The position numbers were made by a program, and so were the translations under genes. Below, piece by piece: positions 53,080 through 61,919 of a stretch of DNA of 64,000 bases; the first letter of the stretch is position 1; each line of letters opens with the position of its first letter. Origin of the DNA: an uncultured Parabacteroides sp. (lineage in GTDB: Bacteria; Bacteroidota; Bacteroidia; Bacteroidales; Tannerellaceae); contig CASFNG010000004.1 of the NCBI GenBank assembly GCA_949296075.1, positions 186,001 to 250,000 on the forward strand, in the 5' to 3' direction. A model generated the notes under the pieces. It had not been told where the DNA came from, did not search any database, and saw only the letters and a list, made by a program, of their open reading frames with translations.

Positions 53080-53154
53080 AAAAATTGGGCTTGAAATTAA
53101 CGAAAGGCTTGACAAATAATTATCCTAATTGCTCTTTATCAAAGAAAAAAAGTC

Positions 53155-53162
53155 TATATTTG
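53155..53162 (+). promoter_or_regulatory. promoter -7 element of secDF
   Basis: TATATTTG is an exact match, 54 bases before the ATG at 53217. Confidence 0.65.
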
Positions 53163-53216
53163 CACCCTGTGAAAAAACGGATATAAATAATGTAATAATA
53201 TAAACCTAAAAATCAG

Positions 53217-56216
53217 ATGCAAAACAAAGGATTTGTAAAGGTCTTCGCGGCCTTACTTACGCTGGTCTGTTTGTTTTATCTGTCATTTTCGTTCGTGACA
53301 CGATATTACAACGGTAAAGCCGCTGAGTACGCTGGCGGGGATTCTGCGAGAGAGATTGCCTATCTGGACTCGTTAGCGACCCAGAAGGTGTGGTTAGGCT
53401 ATACGTTGAAGGAGTGCCGCGAGATGGAGATCAGCTTAGGTCTTGACTTGAAGGGCGGTATGAACGTGGTCCTTGAGTTGAACGTGGCGGACGTGATCCG
53501 TTCGCTGTCCAACAACAACCAGGACGCGAATTTCAACAAGGCGTTGGATTTGGCCTACGAGCACCAGGCTGCCAGCCAGAAGGATTTCATCGACCTTTTC
53601 GCCGAAGAGTATAAGAAGCTGGATAGCGGCGCGCGTCTTTCCGCCATTTTCAGTACTTTCGACCTGAAAGATAAGATCACCCCCCAAAGCACGGACGCTC
53701 AGGTAATATCCGTCTTGAAGGAGGAATTGCAGAGCGCGATCGACAATTCGTTCAACGTGCTGCGTACCCGTATCGACCGTTTCGGCGTGGTTTCGCCGAA
53801 CATCCAACGGTTGGAGACAGCCGGACGTATCCTCGTGGAGCTTCCTGGCGTGAAGGAACCCGAGCGTGTGCGTAAGTTGTTGCAAGGTAGTGCGAACCTG
53901 GAGTTCTGGGAAACCTATAAGTTGCCGGAGATCTACCAGCAATTGATCGCCGCCGACAATGTGTTGGCTACGGTGTTGAGCGAGAGCGAGGCGGCTGATT
54001 CTACCGCCGTGGCAGAACAGCCCGCGGAGAAGGCCGAGAAGACGGCCGATGCCAACGTGAGCGAGGCGGATTCCTTGTTAGCCGAATTAGGGCACGACGA
54101 GCAGAGCACGGAGGCAAGCCAGAGCATGGAGGAGTTCGCTAAGCAGCATCCGTTGTTCGCCTTGCTGCAAATCAGCCAGTATAACGGGCAGTTGTCGCCG
54201 GGATCCTCCGTCGGCGTGGCCTTGGCTAAGGATATGGCGAAGATCAACGAATACTTGAACATGAAGCAGGTAAAGGATGTCTTGCCGCGTAACTTGGCGT
54301 TGAAGTGGGGCGTTAAGGCGATCGACGAGAAGGAGCAGTTCTTCGAGCTGTATGCCTTGAAGGTAACGAACCGGGATGGCTCTCCTGCCTTGGGCGGCGA
54401 TGTGGTGACCGACGCTAATGCCGACTTCATGCAACAGGCAGGTCGTTCCGAGCAGATGGTGAACATGGTGATGAACGCCGAGGGCGCTAAGGCTTGGGCT
54501 CGCCTGACAAAGGATAACATCGGCCGGCAGATCGCGATCGTGCTGGACGACATGGTTTATTCCGCTCCTAACGTAAATGATGAGATCACGGGTGGCCGTT
54601 CGCAAATCACGGGTAACTTTACCCCGGAAGAGGCAAAAGACTTGGCCAATGTGTTGAAGTCCGGTAAGATGGCCGCCTCCGTGCATATCGTGCAGGAAGA
54701 CGTGGTTGGTCCCTCTTTGGGACAGGAAGCTATCACGGCCGGTGTCATCTCTTTCGTGTTGGCATTGATCCTTTTGATGCTTTATATGTGCGCGTTCTAC
54801 GGGTTGATCCCGGGTCTGATCGCTGATGGGGCGTTGGTGCTGAATATCTTCTTCACGATGGGTGTGCTTGCCTCGTTCCAGGCGGTGCTTACCTTGCCGG
54901 GTATCGCCGGTATGGTGCTGACGCTTGGTATGGCGGTTGACGCGAACGTGCTGATCTATGAGCGTACGAAAGAGGAGTTGCGGGCAGGTAAGTCGTTGAG
55001 CAAGGCTGTCGCTGACGGTTACTCGAACGCCTTCTCCGCGATCTTCGACTCCAACTTGACCTCTATCATTACGGGTATCGTGCTGTTCTACTTCGGGACC
55101 GGACCTATCCGTGGTTTCGCTACGACCATGATTATCGGTTTGCTGGCGTCCTTCCTCACGGCCGTATTCTTGACACGTATCGTCTATGAGGCATTGCTCG
55201 CTAAGGATAAACTGAAAAATATACCGTTCACCACCTCCTTGACGAAGGACTTGCTGACGAATCCCCGGATCAATTTCTTGGCCGCTCGTAAGGTCGGTTA
55301 CCTGATTCCGGCAGGTATCATCGTATTGGGCGCGATCTCGTTGATGACGATCGGCTTGAACAACGGTATCGACTTCACCGGTGGACGTAACTACGTGATC
55401 CGTTTCGACAATCCCGTGCGGACAGATGAGGTACGCGACCTGCTGGATACCCATTTGGACGGCTCCGTGAGCGTGATCCAGATCGGAACGGCTGACCAAG
55501 TCCGTGTATCTACCAACTATAAGATCCAGGATAACGATCCTTCCGTGGATCAGGAAATCGAGACGAAGCTGTACGAGGGCGTGAAATCCTTGCTGCCCGA
55601 GGGCACGACGCTGGATCAGTTTACGGATACCTACATCCAGAGCTCGCAGAAGGTAGGGCCGAGTATGGCCGACGACATCAAGAACGCCGCGTTCTTGGCG
55701 GTGATCTTCTCCATGATCTGTATGGCGGCTTACATCTTGCTCCGCTTCCGCGACGTATCCTTCTCGGTAGGAGCGTTCGCTTCCGTGGCGACCACTACGT
55801 TGTGTATCATCTCCTTCTATACGTTGCTGTGGAAGATCCTTCCCTTCTCTATGGAGGTAGACCAGACGTTTATCGCGGCGATCTTGACGATCATCGGTTA
55901 TTCTATCAACGATACCGTGGTGGTATTCGACCGTATCCGCGAGACGATCGGCCTGTATCCGAAGCGGGATCGTTACCAGGTAATCAACGATGCCTTGAAC
56001 TCTACGCTCTGCCGTACGTTTAACACCTCGTTGACGACCTTGGTTGTGGTACTCTGTATCTTCATCCTGGGTGGTAGCACGATCCGGAGCTTCACGTTCG
56101 CGATCTTGTTAGGTATCATTATCGGTACGTACTCGACGTTGTTCGTGGCAACCCCGATCGCCTATGAGTTGCAGAAGTGGAAGATCAACAAGAAACTGGC
56201 CGCTGAGAAAAAGTAA
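53217..56216 (+). CDS. secDF: fused protein translocase subunit SecDF
   Basis: A 999-residue inner-membrane protein that uses the proton gradient to help pull proteins from SecYEG. The SecD half has its first helix at about residues 8-28, then LGLDLKGGMNVVLELNV, a periplasmic P1 domain with an Ala/Glu-rich insertion near residues 260-300, and five helices around GIAGMVLTLGMAVDANVLIY. The SecF half (from about residue 690) contains GIDFTGGRNYVIRF and ILTIIGYSINDTVVVFDRIR. The fused form is usual in Bacteroidota. Single gene with promoter and terminator. Confidence 0.96.
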   Translation: MQNKGFVKVFAALLTLVCLFYLSFSFVTRYYNGKAAEYAGGDSAREIAYLDSLATQKVWLGYTLKECREMEISLGLDLKGGMNVVLELNVADVIRSLSNNNQDANFNKALDLAYEHQAASQKDFIDLFAEEYKKLDSGARLSAIFSTFDLKDKITPQSTDAQVISVLKEELQSAIDNSFNVLRTRIDRFGVVSPNIQRLETAGRILVELPGVKEPERVRKLLQGSANLEFWETYKLPEIYQQLIAADNVLATVLSESEAADSTAVAEQPAEKAEKTADANVSEADSLLAELGHDEQSTEASQSMEEFAKQHPLFALLQISQYNGQLSPGSSVGVALAKDMAKINEYLNMKQVKDVLPRNLALKWGVKAIDEKEQFFELYALKVTNRDGSPALGGDVVTDANADFMQQAGRSEQMVNMVMNAEGAKAWARLTKDNIGRQIAIVLDDMVYSAPNVNDEITGGRSQITGNFTPEEAKDLANVLKSGKMAASVHIVQEDVVGPSLGQEAITAGVISFVLALILLMLYMCAFYGLIPGLIADGALVLNIFFTMGVLASFQAVLTLPGIAGMVLTLGMAVDANVLIYERTKEELRAGKSLSKAVADGYSNAFSAIFDSNLTSIITGIVLFYFGTGPIRGFATTMIIGLLASFLTAVFLTRIVYEALLAKDKLKNIPFTTSLTKDLLTNPRINFLAARKVGYLIPAGIIVLGAISLMTIGLNNGIDFTGGRNYVIRFDNPVRTDEVRDLLDTHLDGSVSVIQIGTADQVRVSTNYKIQDNDPSVDQEIETKLYEGVKSLLPEGTTLDQFTDTYIQSSQKVGPSMADDIKNAAFLAVIFSMICMAAYILLRFRDVSFSVGAFASVATTTLCIISFYTLLWKILPFSMEVDQTFIAAILTIIGYSINDTVVVFDRIRETIGLYPKRDRYQVINDALNSTLCRTFNTSLTTLVVVLCIFILGGSTIRSFTFAILLGIIIGTYSTLFVATPIAYELQKWKINKKLAAEKK

Positions 56217-56244
56217 GAAAGCGTAGAAAACTATTCCCTATAAA

Positions 56245-56278
56245 AAAGGTTGGCGCCTTGGAGCGTCAACCTTTTTTT
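56245..56278. terminator. bidirectional terminator between secDF and mrp
   Basis: AAAGGTTGGCGC pairs with GCGTCAACCTTT with one wobble, with A and T runs on either side, serving both convergent genes. Confidence 0.85.
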
Positions 56279-56328
56279 GTGCTTGCCCTTGAGCCTGTCG
56301 CCTGCGGGCGTATGGCGGCTATGCTTAT

Positions 56329-57438
56329 TTACTTTTTCGTCACGACGACCCGGTGCGTGGGGGCGAGGTGCTCGTTGCGGTAATCCACCTGGGCTACCAT
56401 GTTCGCCGCCAGCTGCTGGAAGGCCTGTCCGGTGATCGAGTCCGGGTTCAGCGCCACCGGCTTGCCCTGGTCGCCCCCCTCGCAGATGCTCTGCACGATA
56501 GGGATCTGCCCTAACAAGGGGACACCTAATTCCTCGGCCAGCCGCTTGCAGCCCTCCTTCCCGAAGAGGTAGTACCGGTTCTCCGGCAGTTCTGCGGGCG
56601 TGAACCAAGCCATGTTCTCCACCAAGCCCAGTACCGGGACGTTCACCTTCTCGCCCATGAACATACTGATCCCCTTGCGGGCATCCGCCAAGGCCACCTC
56701 CTGCGGCGTGCTCACCACGATCGCCCCGGTGATCGCCAAGGTCTGCACCATCGTCAGGTGAATATCGCTGGTCCCCGGTGGAAGGTCGATCAGGAAGTAG
56801 TCCAGCTCACCCCAGTTGGCGTCGCCGATCAGCTGTTTCAGCGCGTTGCTCGCCATCGCCCCTCGCCAGAGGATTGCGTCCTCCTTGTTCACGAAGAAGC
56901 CGATCGAGAGCATCTTCACGCCATAGTTCTCCGCCGGCTGGATCAGCTCGCGGCCCTCCACCTCCTCCATATAGGGGCGGGCATCCTCCAAGTTGAACAT
57001 CTTAGGCTGCGAGGGACCGAATATATCCGCGTCGAGCAGTCCCACCTTGTAGCCCTGCAAGGCCAGCGCCACGGCGAGGTTGGCCGCCACGGTACTCTTT
57101 CCTACGCCCCCCTTGCCCGAGGATATGGCGATGATGTTCTTCACGCGCGGCAACAGCTTGTCCGGCTCCGGACGGGCCAGTTGCCTCGCCTTCACCGTGA
57201 TGTTCCCCTTGATGTTCACCTCCGGGCTGACGTAAGTCAGGATCGCCGTCTCCGCCGCTTTCACCACGGAGCGGATAAACGGGTCGTTCGGCTTCTCGAA
57301 CAAGAGCGAGAAGGTCACGTTCATCCCGTCGATCCGGATGTTATCTTCCACGAGGCCCATGGAAACGATGTCTTTCCCCGTGCCCGGGTAGCGGACATTC
57401 TTCAACGCCTCAAGAATCAGATTTGGATAAATTGTCAT
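56329..57438 (-). CDS. mrp: Mrp/NBP35 family ATPase
   Basis: A 369-residue P-loop protein implicated in iron-sulfur cluster delivery. ATG at 57438 (MTIYPNLILEALKNV) fits the N-terminal MIP18/DUF59 domain (residues 1-85). The deviant Walker A GKGGVGKST is at residues 108-116, and Walker B-like IDLPPGTSDIHLTMVQ follows. The C-terminal CxxC that binds a bridging cluster in ApbC and Nbp35 is absent: the region after ENMAWFTPAELPENRYYLFG has no such pair. It lies 22 bases downstream of trmB and is probably co-transcribed with it. Confidence 0.9.
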   Translation of the reverse strand: MTIYPNLILEALKNVRYPGTGKDIVSMGLVEDNIRIDGMNVTFSLLFEKPNDPFIRSVVKAAETAILTYVSPEVNIKGNITVKARQLARPEPDKLLPRVKNIIAISSGKGGVGKSTVAANLAVALALQGYKVGLLDADIFGPSQPKMFNLEDARPYMEEVEGRELIQPAENYGVKMLSIGFFVNKEDAILWRGAMASNALKQLIGDANWGELDYFLIDLPPGTSDIHLTMVQTLAITGAIVVSTPQEVALADARKGISMFMGEKVNVPVLGLVENMAWFTPAELPENRYYLFGKEGCKRLAEELGVPLLGQIPIVQSICEGGDQGKPVALNPDSITGQAFQQLAANMVAQVDYRNEHLAPTHRVVVTKK

Positions 57439-57460
57439 ATCGTCGCTATTTAGTCGTTTC

Positions 57461-58219
57461 TTATTTCCCCGAGGCAAGCGCGCTCCGTTTGCTCCGGTTG
57501 AAGCTGCGGTAGGGATCCAGCTCGATCTCCACGTCGGGTTCCACTAACTCGCCGCGCTCCTCGCAGACGAACTTGATGTACTTGATACTCAGCCCCCGCT
57601 CCAACCACTGCTGCTCGTAGTAGGTCTTGATGGAGAGGATCTCGTCCGTCAGCCCCGAGTGATACAGGTCGTCCGTCTCGAACAGCACCGGGTAGCGGTT
57701 CGCCCTCACCATCTCGCGGGTATAGGTGTACATGAAGTTGCTGTCCGTCTTCAGGTGGATGATGCCGTCGCCCGAGAGGATCTCCCGATACATACGCATG
57801 AAGCGGGTGCTCGTCAGCCGCTTGTTCACCTTCTTCATCTGCGGGTCGGGGAAGGTGATCCAGATCTCCGCCACCTCTCCCGGCGCGAAGAAATGGGCGA
57901 TCAGCTCGATGCTTGTCCGCAAGAAGGCCACGTTCGTCATTCCTGCCTCTATCGACTCCTTCGCGCCCGTCCACATCCGTGCCCCCTTAATATCGACACC
58001 GATGAAATTCTTCTCCGGGAAAAGCCTTCCCAGCCCTACGGTATATTCCCCTTTGCCGCAACCCAATTCCAGGACGATGGGATGGTCGTTCTTGAAGAAA
58101 CGCTCCCCCCAATGCCCGCGCAGGTCGAACCCCTTCTCCTTCAAGGTCGCGAAAGGGTACTGGAATACGTGCGGATAGCCCGCCATATCCTCGAATTTCG
58201 CTAATTTATTCTTTCCCAT
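57461..58219 (-). CDS. trmB: tRNA (guanine-N7-)-methyltransferase
   Basis: A 252-residue SAM-dependent enzyme that makes m7G46 in t[23 protein letters not shown] is the SAM-binding loop, and [16 protein letters not shown] the acidic ribose contact. [17 protein letters not shown] is the TrmB signature. The start [20 protein letters not shown] fits Bacteroidota homologues, which carry this N-terminal extension. The -7 element lies only four bases before the ATG, suggesting a nearly leaderless message. Confidence 0.92.
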   Translation of the reverse strand: MGKNKLAKFEDMAGYPHVFQYPFATLKEKGFDLRGHWGERFFKNDHPIVLELGCGKGEYTVGLGRLFPEKNFIGVDIKGARMWTGAKESIEAGMTNVAFLRTSIELIAHFFAPGEVAEIWITFPDPQMKKVNKRLTSTRFMRMYREILSGDGIIHLKTDSNFMYTYTREMVRANRYPVLFETDDLYHSGLTDEILSIKTYYEQQWLERGLSIKYIKFVCEERGELVEPDVEIELDPYRSFNRSKRSALASGK

Positions 58220-58223
58220 AGCG

Positions 58224-58231
58224 CGAAGATA
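58224..58231 (-). promoter_or_regulatory. promoter -7 element of trmB
   Basis: Minus-strand TATCTTCG followed by CGCT and then the ATG. The expected transcription start coincides with the start codon within a base or two. Confidence 0.5.
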
Positions 58232-58414
58232 ATATATAAAAGTTTGCTTTACGCGTTTCCTATGTTACGAAACTTCTCGTCTCGCGGTGCCGTTTCGTGA
58301 GGGATTCCACAATGTTGAGGAGGATTTTGCCGGTTGTTGCCCCTGTTTTTGGAAAAAGTCGATCCTGTTTTTTGGAAAAGCCTGTCATTTAGCGAAAATC
58401 TGCGAGAATATCCC

Positions 58415-58422
58415 TACCTTTG
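58415..58422 (+). promoter_or_regulatory. promoter -7 element of the fimbrillin-like cluster
   Basis: TACCTTTG is an exact match. The first fimbrillin-like gene begins 335 bases further on. Confidence 0.6.
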
Positions 58423-58464
58423 TGCCGCTAACTCCTTGTATGCGAGTTTAACCAATAGAGGGTC

Positions 58465-58614
58465 ATGAGGGTCATGAGGGCATATATCACTGCGGAACTT
58501 CCCGTCGCCAATGAGGGGAACACTTTTCTCGTGTCCCTGCCTTACGCCAAAAAAAGCGGAAAAAACTTGTTTATGTGTGAATCTTGTATAACACACACAC
58601 AACCTCGCGCGTAA
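58465..58614 (+). CDS. possible 49-residue leader ORF
   Basis: An open frame starting MRVMRAYITAELPVANEG and ending CITHTQPRA. Two in-frame ATGs arise from a 9-bp tandem repeat GGGTCATGA at 58460-58477. It sits between the promoter and the first fimbrillin-like gene. No family is recognised and there is no signal peptide, so it may be a leader peptide or chance. Confidence 0.25.
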   Translation: MRVMRAYITAELPVANEGNTFLVSLPYAKKSGKNLFMCESCITHTQPRA

Positions 58615-58757
58615 GATATAAATTCATCCCTGAAAGACAAGGGGTTGATATGATTGATTTCTCCTGTTCCCATCGCGGAACCCGGCGGGAGAGGGCTTTT
58701 CCTGTGCCCTGTCCTGCCGTCTCGCGACCGAATAATAACCCATAACGAAAATAACGG

Positions 58758-59732
58758 ATGAGACGAATTCAGCGAATAAGATGGATGAGATACCTGCGAA
58801 CGCTTTGCTGCGTGGGGCTGCTCCTTGTTCTCGCGGCTTGTGACAAAGAGGAGCCCGAGGATGAATACCACTTCTCTACGGTGCGCTTTCTGCTTGCCGT
58901 ACCGGATCCGGACCTGCCGGACTACGCTACCAAGGCGGTCGGGGAGGAGAGCCCCCGGCTCCGTTACGTCGCGGAGGTCTACCGGGCGGGGATGGATACT
59001 TGTGTGCTTCGCCGTGAGTCGCTTTGCGAGCGGCGGGCGGATAGTACCTATCTCGCGGAGCTTTCCTTGTTGCCGGGCGATTACGACCTGCGCCTTTGGG
59101 CGGACTGGGACGGCGGCTATTACGATGTCGATGATCTTGACGAGGTGACCGTGCTCACCGACGGCTATGTGGCGGGTGGCGAGACCGACAAGAAGGATGC
59201 CTATTACGCGGCGTGTTCCCTCGACGTGGGGGAGGTGGCGCTTGAGGAGCCGATCTCCCTGACCCGTCCGTTCGCCCGTTACCGCCTTGTCGCTACCGAT
59301 GTGGAGGCCTATCGCAACCTGATAAAAAACGGCGAGAATCTCCCTGCCATCGAGGACTTGCGGGCGCGCGTCACCTACGAGGGCTTTTTCCCTACGGGCT
59401 TCAACGTGGCTACCGGCAAGCCCAACGACGCGCTCAACACGGGCATCTATTATACCTCCGTGCCTACCGTAGCCGAGGGATATGATGAAGCCTCTGCCCG
59501 GCAGGTAGGCGCGGACTTCGTGCTGACCAACGGAGAGGAATCTGCCGTTACCGTCACCATACAGATGATAGACGCGAACACGGACGAAACGGTCTGCACC
59601 GTATCGGGAATAAAGATACCCTATAAACGCGGGTATCTGACTACGGTTACAGGTCGTTTCCTGACTGCCGGAAAAACCGCGGGCGGCGTGCTGATAGATA
59701 CCGAATGGAACGATGTCGTAATTAAATTCTAA
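58758..59732 (+). CDS. DUF6562/FimB-like fimbrillin lipoprotein 1
   Basis: A 324-residue lipoprotein. The lipobox LAAC follows a hydrophobic stretch; starts at 58758 or, with a shorter n-region, 58785 are possible. The first lobe has SLLPGDYDLRLWADWDGGYY, typical of DUF6562, then LTRPFARYRLVATDVEAY marks the second lobe. It ends GGVLIDTEWNDVVIKF, a common DUF6562 terminus. Such proteins are Bacteroidota fimbrillin-like surface lipoproteins, probably tip or anchor components of type V-like pili. It is the first of three genes on one strand, 21 bases before the next ATG. Confidence 0.8.
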   Translation: MRRIQRIRWMRYLRTLCCVGLLLVLAACDKEEPEDEYHFSTVRFLLAVPDPDLPDYATKAVGEESPRLRYVAEVYRAGMDTCVLRRESLCERRADSTYLAELSLLPGDYDLRLWADWDGGYYDVDDLDEVTVLTDGYVAGGETDKKDAYYAACSLDVGEVALEEPISLTRPFARYRLVATDVEAYRNLIKNGENLPAIEDLRARVTYEGFFPTGFNVATGKPNDALNTGIYYTSVPTVAEGYDEASARQVGADFVLTNGEESAVTVTIQMIDANTDETVCTVSGIKIPYKRGYLTTVTGRFLTAGKTAGGVLIDTEWNDVVIKF

Positions 59733-59753
59733 TTGTACCTAAACGAACGAACA

Positions 59754-60470
59754 ATGAAACGACTGGAATATATCTTTATCGTGTTTGCCACCATCCTGCT
59801 GACAACCTCTTGCGGCAAGGATGACTTGTTGCCGGATGGCAATACGGATGCTCCCGCTGCGGGGCAAACACAGACCTACACGTTCACCGTGTCGCCCGAC
59901 ATCGTGATGGAGGGTGATGCCCGAACACGCTCGGAGGAAACGAACGCGGAAATGCCGAATCGCTGCTTTATGCAGATCTTGGGAAACGATGTTCCTTCAA
60001 AGGTTGAAAACGGCATATCAACGGATGAAGCACAAGATGTGGATGTAGAGTTTCATCTATTGAAACAGACTATCCAAAATATTTCCCTTGCTGCTAACTC
60101 CCACATCACCCTGCAAGGCGACCTCTCGGAAAACGGAGACAAATGGACAGGCACTCCAGACTACTACAAGCAGGTGTTCGCCGATGCCTTTTTCAAGGAA
60201 GGCAAACCTTTCGGTAAGGAAATCAATGGTACTTACTACTATTGGGCGTCCGATGAGGCCAATCGAAGAATTATCAATAGCATCCTGAAAACGACTGCTT
60301 TTGGAGGAGAATATAAGACCGTAACCGCTCCTTGGGGCGAGGAGGTGTTCATAGGCTATTTGCCGACTTCTCTGGAAATCGAATACAATGGGACAAGTCT
60401 TTACATTTTTAGCCAACCTGAAATGGCCGGTAGTTATCCCGATATTACCCTGCCCGACAAGATACATTGA
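59754..60470 (+). CDS. fimbrillin-like lipoprotein 2, internally shortened
   Basis: A 238-residue lipoprotein (MKRLEYIFIVFATILLTTSC). The start with ARTRSEETNAEMPNRCFMQI aligns with the beginning of gene 3. Soon after, at TIQNISLAANSHITLQGDLS, it aligns with a point about 190 residues later in gene 3 (ENVPVKPDTHIILQGDVEG). The central DUF6562 strands are therefore missing. The remaining C-terminal half (GTYYYWASDEANRRIINSIL) is unfamiliar. The DNA is more AT-rich than neighbouring genes. It may be a deletion derivative or a distinct short subunit. Confidence 0.65.
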   Translation: MKRLEYIFIVFATILLTTSCGKDDLLPDGNTDAPAAGQTQTYTFTVSPDIVMEGDARTRSEETNAEMPNRCFMQILGNDVPSKVENGISTDEAQDVDVEFHLLKQTIQNISLAANSHITLQGDLSENGDKWTGTPDYYKQVFADAFFKEGKPFGKEINGTYYYWASDEANRRIINSILKTTAFGGEYKTVTAPWGEEVFIGYLPTSLEIEYNGTSLYIFSQPEMAGSYPDITLPDKIH

Positions 60471-60509
60471 TAATAGAAAATAAAGTAATAACAGATTTAA
60501 TAAAAAGTT

Positions 60510-61775
60510 ATGATGAAGAAGTGTTCATTCCTGATGCTGGCAATCGCTACGCTGCTGGCATCGTGCAGTCAGAACGAACTGCAAAGCACCGTAAACGACA
60601 ACGAGGGGCTGAAGCCCGTAACTATCTCTGTAGCCATGCCCACTGAAGGAATGACGACACGCGCTACCAATGCCTATGGCGATGAAGAAGTGACGCGATG
60701 CCTCATTCAGATTCTTGACGAAAACAGCCAACCGTTGGAAGGCTATGAGACTCCTGAAGAAATGGACGGGACGGAAGCGGGCGGATTCACGACTACCGCC
60801 ACGCTTAGCCTGGATGGGCGGTACAGTATCCTGTTTTGGGCAGACGGAGGTGAAGACTATTATGTAGCCGACGACCTTACCGCCGTAAGCATGGCTGACG
60901 GTTTGGCCACGCCGGGTATCGCTTACGCCGCCAGCGTCGCATGGGGAGGGGCACAAGCGCCGGCGGCAGTCGAAGCCGATTTGCGGCACGTGGTAAGCAA
61001 AATCACCTTGCGATCCACCACGGTGGTATCAAATGGGAAAAAACTTTCCCTTCACGTGCCGACCACCTATTCCGGCTATGACGTATTGGCCGAGGAACCG
61101 TTTGCCGAGACAACCAACGGAAGCACCTGTTCCAAAACATTGCAGGCCGCTGTTCCCGCAAACAGCGATGTGTTCTCATTCTATGTCTTGGCAGATGGTG
61201 AGGAGAATCAGACCTTGATATTGTCCAATGACGGCGCGGAAACGAAAATAGAGAATGTGCCTGTCAAGCCCGATACGCACATCATACTGCAAGGCGATGT
61301 GGAGGGCGCCGGTTATACCCAAGTGACTTTCACGACCAACATCGAATCCGAGTGGGGCAATACGGAGACCATCAGAGAGAATCAGACAGCGCAAGTAAGT
61401 TACCATATTGGCGACATGAAAGACCTGTTCTCATTAGTGGACATTACCGTAACCTATACGGATGAGAATGGCGACACTCAAACAGAAACCGTAACATCGC
61501 TTCCTTGGAGCAAGGAACTACCCACAGTGGAAGTCCCTTTCAATCCAAGCATGACCATATACTATAAGATGAAAGAAGGGGTGGAATTTAATAAAGCAGA
61601 ATATGGACTGCAACGCTCCTATTCCATTAATGTAGATACCGAAGCTACGGTACTAAACAACGAAAGTGTAGATTTCTACGACCTATTTGCGGCAGACGCC
61701 GCCAAAGGGTACATTGAACAATTGGAAGAAAAGCCGGATGAAATATCCTGTGAAATCAAAAATTCCAAAGAATAA
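60510..61775 (+). CDS. DUF6562 fimbrillin-like lipoprotein 3
   Basis: A 421-residue lipoprotein with lipobox LLASC. Residues about 40-275 form a DUF6562 region: TTRATNAYGDEEVTRCLIQI, LSLDGRYSILFWADGGEDYY, ADLRHVVSKITLRSTT and THIILQGDVEG. An extra C-terminal part of about 140 residues (from QVTFTTNIESEWGNTE) has beta-rich character and includes a possible Ig-like strand pattern (VDITVTYTDENGDTQTETVT). It ends KPDEISCEIKNSKE. It is probably the largest surface-exposed subunit of the three-gene cluster. No terminator is evident after it. Confidence 0.78.
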   Translation: MMKKCSFLMLAIATLLASCSQNELQSTVNDNEGLKPVTISVAMPTEGMTTRATNAYGDEEVTRCLIQILDENSQPLEGYETPEEMDGTEAGGFTTTATLSLDGRYSILFWADGGEDYYVADDLTAVSMADGLATPGIAYAASVAWGGAQAPAAVEADLRHVVSKITLRSTTVVSNGKKLSLHVPTTYSGYDVLAEEPFAETTNGSTCSKTLQAAVPANSDVFSFYVLADGEENQTLILSNDGAETKIENVPVKPDTHIILQGDVEGAGYTQVTFTTNIESEWGNTETIRENQTAQVSYHIGDMKDLFSLVDITVTYTDENGDTQTETVTSLPWSKELPTVEVPFNPSMTIYYKMKEGVEFNKAEYGLQRSYSINVDTEATVLNNESVDFYDLFAADAAKGYIEQLEEKPDEISCEIKNSKE

Positions 61776-61919
61776 GAATCCCTGCAGCGAATAAGATCCC
61801 GCTTTCGTCTCTAAATGGCCGATGTGTTCAGTGTGGGGAGGCAAGGGCGCTTTTTGCGATCAAATTTCTTTTTAAATTGCTTAAAAAGAACTATTTTAGC
61901 TACGTAAATAGTGTCGCAT

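Larger units (their letters stand above)
58220..58757. other. intergenic region and long leader of the fimbrillin-like cluster
   Basis: No established gene is present. It contains the trmB promoter, an inverted repeat ACGAAAC (58267-58273) with GTTTCGT (58292-58298), and a plus-strand promoter at 58415-58422. A leader of about 330 bases follows, with a 9-bp tandem repeat and a 49-codon ORF. Confidence 0.6.

Noticed and set aside
58220-58757. Invertible promoter controlling the fimbrillin-like cluster
   Set aside because: Phase-variable promoters are common at such loci, but I found no long inverted repeats bracketing the promoter and no recombinase gene. The short ACGAAAC repeat pair does not enclose it.
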